64,000 bases of DNA from Lentisphaerae bacterium WC36. Its GTDB lineage: Bacteria > Verrucomicrobiota > Lentisphaeria > Victivallales > SZUA-371. Position 1 is the first letter of the stretch; the number at the start of each line of letters is the position of its first letter. The stretch is taken from positions 310,001-374,000 of the forward strand of contig CP085689.1 in assembly GCA_020683205.1 (NCBI GenBank), written 5' to 3'. Shown one piece after another: positions 1 to 8,920 of this stretch. Made by a program: the position numbers and the translations under genes. Under the pieces are notes generated by a model. The model ran no database searches and had not been told where the DNA came from. It saw nothing but the letters and a program-made list of their open reading frames with translations.

Positions 1-1277
1 TTATTTTTTAATGGGCAAGTATTAAAAATTGTAATTGCAGTACCAACATAACGACCTGCACCAAGCACAGTAACATAATTTAGGTCCCATTTATGCTTTG
101 TTGAAATATTTCTTAATTCAAACCATGTTGCGTTGAAATACATGCTTTTGCTTTTTTCCCAAGCATATTTGTCGCTAACTATTGCCATTTTCTTAATGGT
201 TACAGCTTGTTTGCCATAGTTAGTGATGGTTATTTCAGCATTTTTCTTAAAAGGCATAACATATTTTGAAGTCATTAAATGTGATTTTTGATTAACATTT
301 AAATAGAAAGTTTCATTCTTTTCATCGCTGTATCCAATGCCAAATAATGCTCCAGCCGGAGTCCAAACTGTCTGTTTACCGTCAAATTTCATTGTAACAA
401 CTGTTGAACGCAGTGCCTGTTGATAATTTTTTGCTTCAAGTTGGATGGCAAATTTTTTCACAGCACTATCTGCATCATTTATTGAAATTGTTTTTGACTC
501 CCAAGGTTTTAGAGTAATATTATCAACTTTAGAACATTTTTCTGTTGCAGTTTTAACTTCTTTAGTGTTGTTTAAAAGTTTATTTCCAACAGTTTTCAGT
601 AGTTCTTTATTGTTATTTAGTTGTTCTTGTGTAAAAGTTTTTACTTTAACGCCATCTTCATATTCGCGATACCAAATATTGTAGTATGCTGCTGCTCCAT
701 CTGTAGTGATTTTGCAACTTTTTTGGTAAGGAATTGGTAAATATAAGTTGCAGCCACGCCAATCTGGATTGGTCTTGTCATCTGATGCTAAAAATGCAAA
801 TGGATAAGGTGCAAATTTATGACTACCACCTAATAATTCGTGGCGATTCATTTCGATTGCAGGAGTTTTTGAGCCATCTAAATAAACACGAATTGTGCCA
901 CCTTTTTGTGCTGTACTCCAAATCCTAGTAACTGCCCCAGGTCCAAAGTCTTCCATTAAAACTTTTTCTTTACGACCATTGTTAACTTCTTCACGAATAA
1001 ATTGATGGAAGTCTCTGTTAGCGAACCAACCTTTACTCCAGTTGCGACCTTTTGCTGGTTTGTAAATACCATCGGCTGGATTATTAACTTTTGATTGGCG
1101 GTCATAGCTAGTTGCCGCTTTCATTAAGTATTTTTTCGAATCCAGTTTAGTTAATGCATCACGGTCAACCATTTTTTTTACTAGTGATTCTAGTGAAATT
1201 TCGCTATTAGCGTACAAACTTGGCAAAGAAGCAGATACAGCTATTGCGACGGTAAGTAATTTAGAAAATTTATTCAT
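1..1277 (-). CDS. GH172/DUF2961-family exported protein, C-terminus beyond window
   Basis: Reading the minus strand from ATG at 1277 gives 425 open codons that continue past base 1, so the gene is incomplete here. The protein starts with a typical Sec signal peptide (MNKFSK, hydrophobic core, cleavage probably after SLYA near residue 23). The body has DUF2961-type features: FGPGAVTRIWS, LDGSKTPAIEM, a GGSHKFAPYPF stretch and, near the visible end, GAGRYVGTAITIFNTC. DUF2961 is glycoside hydrolase family GH172, whose characterised members act on fructose dianhydrides or D-arabinan-type fructo/arabinofuranosides with a double jelly-roll core. Substrate here cannot be predicted. The protein is likely periplasmic or surface. 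It sits upstream of and in the same direction as nothing else in view; nfnB lies behind it on the same strand with a 176-base gap. Confidence 0.75.
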   Translation of the reverse strand, partial: MNKFSKLLTVAIAVSASLPSLYANSEISLESLVKKMVDRDALTKLDSKKYLMKAATSYDRQSKVNNPADGIYKPAKGRNWSKGWFANRDFHQFIREEVNNGRKEKVLMEDFGPGAVTRIWSTAQKGGTIRVYLDGSKTPAIEMNRHELLGGSHKFAPYPFAFLASDDKTNPDWRGCNLYLPIPYQKSCKITTDGAAAYYNIWYREYEDGVKVKTFTQEQLNNNKELLKTVGNKLLNNTKEVKTATEKCSKVDNITLKPWESKTISINDADSAVKKFAIQLEAKNYQQALRSTVVTMKFDGKQTVWTPAGALFGIGYSDEKNETFYLNVNQKSHLMTSKYVMPFKKNAEITITNYGKQAVTIKKMAIVSDKYAWEKSKSMYFNATWFELRNISTKHKWDLNYVTVLGAGRYVGTAITIFNTCPLKN

Positions 1278-1453
1278 TTTTCCCTCTCGAATTAGTTTTA
1301 TTATTTTTTAAGATAAAGTAACATAATGTCAGAGAATGTAAAAATCAAGTGGAAAACTCCTATTAATGTCTTATTTTTTCCTATTAGTGGTTAAATTCTT
1401 CCTGTATACTTCGTTTTTTTAATATAACTCTATATATAATATACAAAATTAAA

Positions 1454-2944
1454 TTATTTAAGTGCTTTATTTATTGCTGCTGCTGCTTTGCGACCTTCGC
1501 CCATTGCTAAAATTACCGTTGCAGCTCCTCGAACTATGTCTCCACCAGCAAAAACATTTTTTACTGAAGTTTCTTGATTTTCTTTAACCAAGATATTTCC
1601 ACGTTCATTTAATTCAAGTTCTGGAGTTGTTTGTTTTATCAATGGATTTGAACTATTACCTATAGCAATTATGACACTGTCAATATCTAAGGTGAATTCG
1701 CTATTTTTTATTGCTACAGGTCGGCGACGTCCTGAATTATCTTCTTCACCAAGTTCATATTTTAAACATTCGATACCAGTTACACATTGGTCATCATTGC
1801 CAATAATTTGCTTGGCATTACATAGCGTTTTGAAAATTACTCCTTCTTCAATAGCATGCTCAACTTCTTCGGCTCGAGCTGGCATTTCATCCATAGAGCG
1901 ACGATAAATCAAATAAACTTCTTCTGCCCCTAAACGAACAGCGGTTCGCGCTGCATCCATTGCAACATTACCTCCTCCAAGAATGGCAATTTTTTTTGCA
2001 TTATACATTGGAGTGTGGGCTTGCTCTTGATTATAGCCTTTCATTAAGTTTGCTCGTGTTAAATATTCATTTGCTGAAAAAACTCCAACATAATTTTCGC
2101 CTGGAATATTTAAAAAATTAGGTAATCCAGCACCGATGCCGATAAAAACGGCATCGAAACCATCTTTTTCCATTAATGCTTTTAACGTCCTAGTTTTACC
2201 AAACACAAAATTGGTTTGAAACTTTACTCCTAATTTACGAAGATTTTCGATTTCATATTCAACAATTTCTTTTGGTAATCTAAACTCAGGAATGCCATAC
2301 AATAATACTCCTCCAAGACGATGAAATGCCTCAAAAACAGTCACCTCATGACCAGCTTTACGTACATCAGCAGCGACGACAATACTCGCAGGTCCACTAC
2401 CGATAACAGCTACTTTTTTGGTTGTTTTAGAAGAAGTTGAAACTTCGTTTAAATTGACTTTATTATTTTTTTCTTGCTCTCGCTTGCGGTCGTAATCAGC
2501 AACAAAGCGTTCAAGTCTGCCAATACCAACAGCTTTATTAATGTCTTTTAAGCTTTTGCCAACCACGCATCCACTTTGGCATTGTGTTTCTTGTGGACAC
2601 ACACGACCACAAATTGCTGGCAAAACATTGGTTTCTTTGATAACATCTACCGCTTCAGAATATTTCTGTTCTGTGATTTTTTTGATGAAATCTGGAATCT
2701 TAATATTTACAGGGCATGCTTTCACACATGGCGCATTCTTACACTGCAAACAGCGATTTGCTTCAATGATTGCCTGTTTTTCGCTAAATCCAAGAGCAAC
2801 CTCTTTGATATTGCTACGACGTTCAACGGGATCTTGCATTGGCATTTCCTGAACTGGAATTTGCATTCGTTCTTTTGCATGTAGAGAATTTAGCTTAGTA
2901 ATTAATTCTTCTGTAACTTTGCTATCTTCATGAATCTTATTCAT
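1454..2944 (-). CDS. nfnB: NfnB-like NADPH-dependent glutamate synthase small-subunit homologue (large subunit of NfnAB)
   Basis: A 496-residue GltD-like flavoprotein. Two N-terminal Cys clusters bind [4Fe-4S] centres: C65/C68/C73/C77 (CLQCKNAPC..CP) and C112/C116/C122/C126. An FAD Rossmann motif (GSGPAS, about 182-187) follows, then an NADPH motif (ILGGGNVAMDAARTA) and the terminal FAD motif AGGDIVRGAATV. It follows the NfnA-like subunit by 50 bases, as in NfnAB, the soluble enzyme that couples ferredoxin, NADH and NADPH by flavin-based electron bifurcation; the same pair is also annotated as sulfide dehydrogenase SudAB. A lone glutamate synthase role is unlikely because no GltB neighbour is present. 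A Lys/Glu-rich insertion of about 25 residues (near 152-177) precedes the FAD domain and is unusual. Cytoplasmic. Confidence 0.88.
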   Translation of the reverse strand: MNKIHEDSKVTEELITKLNSLHAKERMQIPVQEMPMQDPVERRSNIKEVALGFSEKQAIIEANRCLQCKNAPCVKACPVNIKIPDFIKKITEQKYSEAVDVIKETNVLPAICGRVCPQETQCQSGCVVGKSLKDINKAVGIGRLERFVADYDRKREQEKNNKVNLNEVSTSSKTTKKVAVIGSGPASIVVAADVRKAGHEVTVFEAFHRLGGVLLYGIPEFRLPKEIVEYEIENLRKLGVKFQTNFVFGKTRTLKALMEKDGFDAVFIGIGAGLPNFLNIPGENYVGVFSANEYLTRANLMKGYNQEQAHTPMYNAKKIAILGGGNVAMDAARTAVRLGAEEVYLIYRRSMDEMPARAEEVEHAIEEGVIFKTLCNAKQIIGNDDQCVTGIECLKYELGEEDNSGRRRPVAIKNSEFTLDIDSVIIAIGNSSNPLIKQTTPELELNERGNILVKENQETSVKNVFAGGDIVRGAATVILAMGEGRKAAAAINKALK

Positions 2945-2994
2945 TATAAATTAACCAATTTTTAATTTTTTGTTCTTTAATTATATATTTTTTT

Positions 2995-3879
2995 TTAGTT
3001 TGAAGTATCCTTTTGGATACTGCGTAAATATGCAATTTCTTGATCAAGGTTGCAGTGATGATCTACTTGGCGTTCTCTGTCCTTAAATGAATTTAAACGT
3101 TTTGTCATATTATCAAAATCAACTAAATGGGCATCAAATTCAGGACCGTCAACACAAACAAATTTATTTTCTCCACCAACGGTTACTCGACAACCTCCAC
3201 ACATTCCTGTGCCATCAATCATAATGGTATTTAGCGATGCATAGGTTTTAATCTTAAAAGGGCGAGTCGTTTCTGCAGAATATTTCATCATTAATGGCGG
3301 ACCGATTGTCATCACCATGTCAGGCGCGTTATCAGCACTTTTGCATAATTCTAGAAGTGGCTCAGTAACCAATGCTTTGCGTCCTGCAGACCCATCATCG
3401 GTACAAAGAATAAACTCGTCAGCGTATTGGCGTAATTCATTTTCTAAAACAATTAATTCTTTTGATCTTGCTCCAAGAATAACTGTAACTTTATTGCCTG
3501 CTTCTTTTAACGCTTGCGCAATTGGCAACATTGGAGCTCCTCCAATACCTCCGCAAACACAAACGGCATGACCGTAATTTTTAATTTCAGTAGGTTGTCC
3601 CAATGGACCAACAATATTGGCAATGTAATCACCTTCTTCTAGTTGGGCTAAAACTTTGGTGGTTTTGCCTGCTATTTGAAAAATAATATCAATAGTTTCA
3701 GATTGTATATCTGCACCAGCAATGGTTAGCGGAATTCTCTCTGCGATATCGTTATCCAGCGATAGAATAATAAACTGTCCAGCTTTTCTTTCTTCCGCAA
3801 TTAATGGAGCTTCGACAGTCATTTTGAAAATTTTATCTGAAATTTTTATCTTTTTTACTATTTTGTTCATTTTGTTCAT
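2995..3879 (-). CDS. nfnA: NfnA-like ferredoxin-NAD(+) oxidoreductase subunit (FAD/[2Fe-2S])
   Basis: A 294-residue ferredoxin reductase-fold protein of the DHODH-PyrK/SudB/NfnA family. The FAD domain (about 1-100) leads into an NAD domain with CVCGGIGGAPMLPIA. The C-terminal [2Fe-2S] site reads DGTGMCGGC (C227, C230) then C242 in FVCVDGPEFDAH; only three Cys are present and the Asp of DGTGMC is the expected fourth ligand, the hallmark that separates NfnA/SudB from PyrK, which has four Cys. It is the first gene of a two-gene operon with nfnB. Two closely spaced ATGs exist (3879 and 3870); both keep the fold, and the longer is given. Function inferred: NADH side of the bifurcating transhydrogenase, balancing NADH, NADPH and ferredoxin in an anaerobic metabolism. 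Confidence 0.86.
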   Translation of the reverse strand: MNKMNKIVKKIKISDKIFKMTVEAPLIAEERKAGQFIILSLDNDIAERIPLTIAGADIQSETIDIIFQIAGKTTKVLAQLEEGDYIANIVGPLGQPTEIKNYGHAVCVCGGIGGAPMLPIAQALKEAGNKVTVILGARSKELIVLENELRQYADEFILCTDDGSAGRKALVTEPLLELCKSADNAPDMVMTIGPPLMMKYSAETTRPFKIKTYASLNTIMIDGTGMCGGCRVTVGGENKFVCVDGPEFDAHLVDFDNMTKRLNSFKDRERQVDHHCNLDQEIAYLRSIQKDTSN

Positions 3880-4197
3880 TTTGTAAACTCTTTAAACAGT
3901 TATTAATTATAATATATAAGTATATTTCATCGAACGCACTAATAGTTTTAAATATGATAAATTAGAAATACCTATTAGTTAAACCCTTTCCTTTTCAATA
4001 TAGCTTGCTGAAGTGAAAAAACAACTATATTAAAACATCAAGTTTAATTTGTAAAAGTTAATTGTGTCATGGTAAAAAAAATATTGTTGAAATTTTTTCA
4101 TGATTGAGATTTCTCAATGATTTATTTTTTTTTTGATATTGAACTAATTATAATTAGTATAATAGCCAGAGTAGTAGGTCGCAAAAAAAAGATATTT
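3880..4197. other. AT-rich intergenic region upstream of nfnAB
   Basis: About 320 bases between the nfnA start and a possible small plus-strand ORF. It must hold the nfnAB promoter but no clear -35/-10 pair stands out on the minus strand. On the plus strand a TATAAT at 4158-4163, with TTGATA at 4133-4138 (19-base spacer), lies about 35 bases before the small ORF at 4198. No RNA gene or repeat seen. Confidence 0.5.
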
Positions 4198-4284
4198 ATG
4201 AAAGGTTTGTTGTTGTTTATGTTAACTCTCTTATTTTCAAATTGTTATGCTTTAAAATGTAATGTGGTGGTTAATACTAATTAA
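4198..4284 (+). CDS. Possible 28-residue secreted peptide
   Basis: A short frame of 28 codons starting MKGLLLFMLTLLFSNC. The first 20 residues look like a signal peptide: a Lys, a strong hydrophobic core, then small/polar residues; the remainder is only about eight residues (KCNVVVNTN). The Cys at residue 16 lacks a proper lipobox (FSNC). A TATAAT lies about 35 bases upstream, but there is no convincing Shine-Dalgarno sequence. It may be a tiny membrane peptide, the decayed start of a longer exported protein, or chance. It stands alone between two minus-strand genes. Confidence 0.2.
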   Translation: MKGLLLFMLTLLFSNCYALKCNVVVNTN

Positions 4285-4350
4285 TCATTGCAAATTCAAT
4301 GTTAATTAAATATTAATTGATATAAAAATGGTGAAAATGTTAAATTAAAC

Positions 4351-5007
4351 TTAAACTTTGTGAAATGACAACTTTTGCTTAGGTTTTAAAAAATTTTCAA
4401 ATTTATTTAATAGTTGCTGTTGATGGTGTAAACTTTTCTGCAACGGATGCCAAGCTACAAATGAAGTCTTACATTCTTGTTTGGTAATGCTTTTGAGGTG
4501 GCTCCTTAATGCAAAATTTAATCCATCGGCACCATTGCGTAATTGATATTGTTCATAAAAATTTTGTTCGGCTGGGGTGGTTATAGCAGTTGCAAAAACC
4601 TTGTTGCTTAAATCTTCATAGTCATACCATCTTTGTGAGATTGGTTCAAATGATTCAAATACTTCATTTATCCATTTAAAAATTATTTTTGGGGTATTCA
4701 TCCATTGCATTGGGTATTGAAAAATAATGACATCTGCTTCTGCAACTTTATCAATTTCATTAACAATGCGATCTTCGACAGAATTACCTACAATAGAAAA
4801 TTGCTCGCAATTAAGCATATTAAATTTTTCTATAGTTTTAATATCGAGATTCAGTTGTGTTGCCTTAAGATTATAGAAGCCTAAATCATAAAGGTTTGAA
4901 AAATGTAGCTGGTCGGTGCTTGTTTGAAATATTTTTTTCGCACTTTCGGTCATTTTTAAATGAAATTCATCATCATCGGTAAAGGCATTTACAATTAGAT
5001 AATTCAT
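4351..5007 (-). CDS. NAD(P)H quinone reductase, flavodoxin-2 fold (MdaB/KefF-like)
   Basis: A 218-residue protein of the Flavodoxin_2 family (NQO1, MdaB, KefF). The key signature is EADVIIFQYPMQWMNTPKI followed by KWINEVF, the FMN/FAD-binding and quinone-pocket segment of this family. These enzymes carry out two-electron reduction of quinones and similar electrophiles with NAD(P)H, protecting against redox cycling. Start choice: AGGAG at 5018-5014 sits 6 bases before ATG at 5007; the upstream in-frame TTG (5013) abuts the AGGAG and cannot be used with it. Transcription probably starts from a sigma-54 promoter at 5061-5045, which would make this gene dependent on RpoN and an enhancer-binding protein. 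Single-gene unit by spacing. Confidence 0.8.
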   Translation of the reverse strand: MNYLIVNAFTDDDEFHLKMTESAKKIFQTSTDQLHFSNLYDLGFYNLKATQLNLDIKTIEKFNMLNCEQFSIVGNSVEDRIVNEIDKVAEADVIIFQYPMQWMNTPKIIFKWINEVFESFEPISQRWYDYEDLSNKVFATAITTPAEQNFYEQYQLRNGADGLNFALRSHLKSITKQECKTSFVAWHPLQKSLHHQQQLLNKFENFLKPKQKLSFHKV

Positions 5008-5044
5008 TGACAACTCCTATTAAAATTTTATCTGCGTTTTTACT

Positions 5045-5061
5045 AGCATATATAATGCCAA
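5045..5061 (-). promoter_or_regulatory. Sigma-54 (-24/-12) promoter of the quinone reductase gene
   Basis: On the minus strand this reads TTGGCATTATATATGCT, matching the sigma-54 consensus TTGGCAC-N5-TTGCW with GG and GC separated by exactly 10 bases. The -12 GC is 39 bases before the ATG at 5007, leaving a leader of about 27 bases that contains the AGGAG. It is nearly the same sequence as the promoter before glnK at 27963-27979, which supports both. Confidence 0.68.
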
Positions 5062-5342
5062 TATATTAATTTTTATTAAAAAAGTAGATAATTTATTTAT
5101 GTTTCCTAGAAAAATTTAGAAAATTGTAAGTTGTTAATTATAAACGATTAGTACTTTTATTTATTAGTTATTAATAAAAATTGATTTTTGTTGGTATTTG
5201 TAAAATAAAGTTGTTATATTATACATTTTATACTAAAAAATAGCCAGTATTTATAAAAAAATAAGACGTATTATTAAATTTTTGGCAATCATTACGCTAA
5301 AAAAATTGATATTACAAGCTGTTAATAACTATATTTTATTAG
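5062..5342. other. AT-rich intergenic region, uvrD 3' side
   Basis: About 280 bases between the sigma-54 promoter of the quinone reductase gene and the end of the helicase gene. Strongly AT-rich, without a gene, clear terminator or repeat. A plus-strand GG-N10-GC match at 5282-5298 points into the helicase gene and has no suitable target gene. Confidence 0.5.
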
Positions 5343-7352
5343 TTAAAATCCCCAGTCGTCATCAATGATAATGCTTTTTTTTCTAAAATTTTGATAATTA
5401 CTGTTGTTGTAATTATCTTCTAGATTTTCTATTTTTTCTGCAACAGATGATTCTGATTTTATTAAAGATGCAGGGATATCTCGTAAAAAGTAAGGTTGTT
5501 CTTGTGGCGTATTATAAAAGTTATTATTATTGTGGCGGGCAAAAAAGCTGTTGCCAAAATTATTATTAAATAATTTAGCTTTATTGCGAGTTATATATAG
5601 TAAATCTTTTGCGCGTGTTACTGCTACATACAAAATGCGACGTTCTTCTTCCATTTCATCAGTATTTTCAGTACTACGTGAGTGTGGATAAATACCAGGT
5701 TCAGCTTTAATAAGATAACAAACTTTTGCTTCGGTACCTTTCGCACTGTGAACTGTAATTAAGGTTACAAAGTCATTTTCGTCCTCATGTTCTGCTTCAG
5801 AGTTACTAACAGTTTCAAGAGTATATGTTTCTATGAAGTTGTGAATTGATTTATATTTTTCAGATAAAGTAACTAATATTTTAAAATCCTTTAATCGTGT
5901 TTCCCAACGGTCATATTTTTGCTCTAAAAGTTCACTCATAGCATTGACTGTTTCAGTAATAATTAGAGAAGGGATATTTTGGGAATTTTGAATACGTTTA
6001 ATAACTGCCAGAATTTCAGGACGATTTTTTAAGGTTGAACAAATAATTTCATTTGCTTTTATAGGGTCGTGGATATTGATAAATTTTTGAATATGGTTGA
6101 ATGCCGTTTTTTCGCCAATTTTAGGCCATAAACATAAGAAACGACTCCATGATAAAACATCTTGGTGGTTTGCAACCGCTTTAATTAATGCAAAAATATC
6201 TTTGACATGGCTACTTTGTAAGAGTCCAGTGCCGCCAATAAATTTATATGGAACTGAACGTTCAATTAATTTTCCTTCAATCGCACGAGCAGTATAAGCG
6301 CTACGTACTAAAATCATTTGATCACTCCATTTGTTGCCGTTTGAATGCTTATTAATAATATCGCGAACAACCCAGCCTGCTTCTTCATAATCGTTAGGAA
6401 AATCTTTGAATTCTGGTTTTACTCCAATTCCACGGAAGGCAGATAAATGTTTATCATAATTCAACGGCGATTGGTCTAAAATCCAGTTTGCCAAATCTAA
6501 AATTTCTTGAGTTGAGCGATAATTTTCAGTTAACTTTAATATTTCACTATTAGCAATTCTTTTTGTAAATGAGTGGACGTTATGGAAGTCTGCCCCGCGA
6601 AATGCGTAAATGCTTTGTGCATCGTCACCAACACAAAATAACTTGGCCGGATCATGAAGAGCTTCAAGAATCATCCATTGCAATGGATTAGTGTCTTGCA
6701 TTTCGTCAACTAAAATATAATCATAAAGGCTACTGATTTTATTGCGTAATACCGCTGAATGGTGTAATGCTTTTGCAAAATAAAAGAGGATATCATCATA
6801 ATCCAAATAACGATTTTGCTGTTTCTTTTGATTGTATTCATCAAAAATTTGAAGCAATCGTTTTTGAATTTCATCAGAATGGCTACTGTATTTTGTTAAA
6901 TATTCTTCTGGAGGAATATTTTTACTACGGCTATATGAAAATAAGCTTAAGAGCTCACTCGCTTTTGGAAATTTTTCATTTTTCTTACGCTTGTCGGCAC
7001 GAATCATTTTCATTAATTGCAGTTGATCATCACGATCAATAATTGTTACATTTTGCAATTCAAACATTGTCGCATAGCGGCGCATTAATAATAAACAAAA
7101 GTAGTGAAAAGTGCCTGAAGTAATTAATTTAGCATTGTCGCCAACTAATGAATATAAGCGGTCGCTCATCTCTTTTGCTGCTCGACGGGTAAAAGTTAAC
7201 ATTAAAATACGCTGTGGGTCAACTCCACTTTTAATTAAGTGTGCAATTCGTTCAATAATAGTATGAGTTTTGCCTGTGCCAGCACCTGCTAAAAGAAGCA
7301 GATGCTCGCCATTAAAATTTACTGCCGCTTGTTGTTGTTTGTTTAATGCCAT
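5343..7352 (-). CDS. UvrD/PcrA/Rep-family DNA helicase
   Basis: A 669-residue superfamily 1A 3'-5' DNA helicase. Visible motifs in order: Q motif LNKQQQAAV, Walker A LAGAGTGKT (about 21-29), motif Ia LMLTFTRRAAKEM, Walker B ILVDEMQDT, motif III VGDDAQSIYAFRGA, motif IV, motif V TLITVHSAKGTEAK and motif VI EEERRILYVAVTRAKD. DEMQDT replaces the more common DE(F/A)QDT. It is a little shorter than PcrA (about 720) and lacks its C-terminal extension; the last 60 residues are low-complexity, Asn-rich. Roles in the family are nucleotide-excision and mismatch repair and removal of recombination filaments. The ATG at 7352 has no obvious Shine-Dalgarno sequence. Whether it is UvrD, PcrA or Rep cannot be decided by reading. 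Confidence 0.9.
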   Translation of the reverse strand: MALNKQQQAAVNFNGEHLLLLAGAGTGKTHTIIERIAHLIKSGVDPQRILMLTFTRRAAKEMSDRLYSLVGDNAKLITSGTFHYFCLLLMRRYATMFELQNVTIIDRDDQLQLMKMIRADKRKKNEKFPKASELLSLFSYSRSKNIPPEEYLTKYSSHSDEIQKRLLQIFDEYNQKKQQNRYLDYDDILFYFAKALHHSAVLRNKISSLYDYILVDEMQDTNPLQWMILEALHDPAKLFCVGDDAQSIYAFRGADFHNVHSFTKRIANSEILKLTENYRSTQEILDLANWILDQSPLNYDKHLSAFRGIGVKPEFKDFPNDYEEAGWVVRDIINKHSNGNKWSDQMILVRSAYTARAIEGKLIERSVPYKFIGGTGLLQSSHVKDIFALIKAVANHQDVLSWSRFLCLWPKIGEKTAFNHIQKFINIHDPIKANEIICSTLKNRPEILAVIKRIQNSQNIPSLIITETVNAMSELLEQKYDRWETRLKDFKILVTLSEKYKSIHNFIETYTLETVSNSEAEHEDENDFVTLITVHSAKGTEAKVCYLIKAEPGIYPHSRSTENTDEMEEERRILYVAVTRAKDLLYITRNKAKLFNNNFGNSFFARHNNNNFYNTPQEQPYFLRDIPASLIKSESSVAEKIENLEDNYNNSNYQNFRKKSIIIDDDWGF

Positions 7353-7603
7353 AATTATATTAAAATGTTATAAGTTATTTAAATTATTTAAAGATAGTGG
7401 TTCAATCAGTTCAATGTAGATGAAAAAATGTAAAAATCAAGTTGTAAATTACTCAATGAAAGAGTAAATTGTTTGTTTAGAGTGTACTAATAAGATTGTG
7501 GGTATTTTTGAGCACATTTTTTTATTTAGACAAAAAATAACAATGGTAAAAGTACATAAAGGGTAAATTAATTCAACATATTTTTATGGGTTAATAAGAT
7601 AAT

Positions 7604-8902
7604 ATGAGTTTTTTAAGAAAGAGTCAGCTATACTTTATTTTTTCATTTTTTGCATTAATTATTATTGGAGCATTATTGTTGTGGAGTCCATTAGTAACAA
7701 ATAATGGACAAAGTATTAATTTTGTTGATGCAGTTTTTACGGCAACTTCGGCAGTGTGTGTTACGGGGTTGACAACAGTTAATACATCAGGGTTTAATCA
7801 CTTTGGGCAAATAATAATATTGATGTTAATTCAGCTTGGAGCAATTGGAATTATGTCCTTAACATCAACCATTATTTTCTTTGTTCGTCAGGAAATGAGT
7901 ATTAGCGATAAAGCTTTGATGGCAAGTGCGAGTGGAGGTTTTCCTGTTAAAGAGCTTAAAAAATTAATGATTATAGTTTTTTTATATACTGCAGCAATTG
8001 AAATTGCGGGAATTTTTATTTTGACAATTGGCTTTTGGGGAATGACTGATAATAATATTTTTCAAGCCTTATATTTAGCAACTTTCCACTCTATTTCGGC
8101 ATTTTGTAATGCTGGGTTTAGTACTTTTGATGATAGTTTGATGCGTGTTAATCCCTTAGTCAAACATACTATTGGTTTGTTGATTATTCTTGGTGGTCTG
8201 GGGATTTATGTTATTTATGATATTTGGCAATTTTTGCGTCATCGGGTGCGTTTTAGAATATATTCACGCATTGTAATTGGTACGACATTATTTTTAATTT
8301 TTGGTGGTGCTATTGCAATTAAATTTATGGAATGGGCGTCTGAAAAGTATATTTCTTTTGGCGATGCGTTGTTTCAATCAGTGACTGCAAGAACAGCAGG
8401 ATTTAACTCTGTTGATATTACAGCATTTAGTGCACCAACAACTATTATTATGGTTATTTTAATGATTATTGGAGCTTCTCCTGGGTCAACGGGTGGAGGA
8501 ATGAAAACCACGACCGCAGCATTAGTGTTCTTGTCTATTTATAATATTTTTAAAGGAAAAACCAATGTGGTCGTTTTTAAGCGTACAATTCCCATGCCGA
8601 ATATTTTGAAGGCGTTTACAATTTGTTTCACTTTTATAGGCTTGACTGTTATTGGTGCAACATTGTTATCTTTTGGCGGTGACTTTACATTGAAAGATGT
8701 AGTTTTTGAGGTTGTTTCTGCCCTAGGAACTGTCGGTTTAAGTGAAGGGGTTACCTCTCGCTGTAGTATATATGGAAAAATGATTTTAATTATATTTATG
8801 TTTTTGGGGAGAATTGGACCGTTTACATTTTTCCTATTTTTATTATCAAAAGAAAAAGACTCGAATTTACGTTACCCTGAAGAAAAAATTATTTTGGGAT
8901 AA
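7604..8902 (+). CDS. ktrB: TrkH/KtrB potassium uptake membrane subunit
   Basis: A 432-residue integral membrane protein of the Trk/Ktr/HKT superfamily. The four pore-loop repeats are visible: TATSAVCVTGLTTV, TFHSISAFCNAGFST, SVTARTAGFNSVD and VVSALGTVGLSEG, each with the conserved filter glycine. The gene is followed 18 bases later by the cytoplasmic RCK subunit, the usual KtrAB arrangement. Its length and the single RCK-N/RCK-C partner favour Ktr over TrkH. It takes up K+ (in Ktr, coupled to Na+) across the inner membrane, for turgor control. It begins a plus-strand cluster with ktrA, prepilin peptidase and the FPL-repeat lipoprotein. Confidence 0.92.
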   Translation: MSFLRKSQLYFIFSFFALIIIGALLLWSPLVTNNGQSINFVDAVFTATSAVCVTGLTTVNTSGFNHFGQIIILMLIQLGAIGIMSLTSTIIFFVRQEMSISDKALMASASGGFPVKELKKLMIIVFLYTAAIEIAGIFILTIGFWGMTDNNIFQALYLATFHSISAFCNAGFSTFDDSLMRVNPLVKHTIGLLIILGGLGIYVIYDIWQFLRHRVRFRIYSRIVIGTTLFLIFGGAIAIKFMEWASEKYISFGDALFQSVTARTAGFNSVDITAFSAPTTIIMVILMIIGASPGSTGGGMKTTTAALVFLSIYNIFKGKTNVVVFKRTIPMPNILKAFTICFTFIGLTVIGATLLSFGGDFTLKDVVFEVVSALGTVGLSEGVTSRCSIYGKMILIIFMFLGRIGPFTFFLFLLSKEKDSNLRYPEEKIILG

Positions 8903-8920
8903 AAGTGGAGAAATAATAAT

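Noticed and set aside
5282-5298. Plus-strand TTGGCAATCATTACGCT with GG-N10-GC, similar to sigma-54 promoters
   Set aside because: It points into the 3' end of the helicase gene and no plus-strand gene lies downstream for more than 2 kb; the -12 block (ACGCT) is weaker.
7500-7516. GG-N10-GC match (TGGGTATTTTTGAGC) upstream of ktrB
   Set aside because: The flanking consensus bases do not fit (GGGTA instead of GGCAC, GAGC instead of TTGC).
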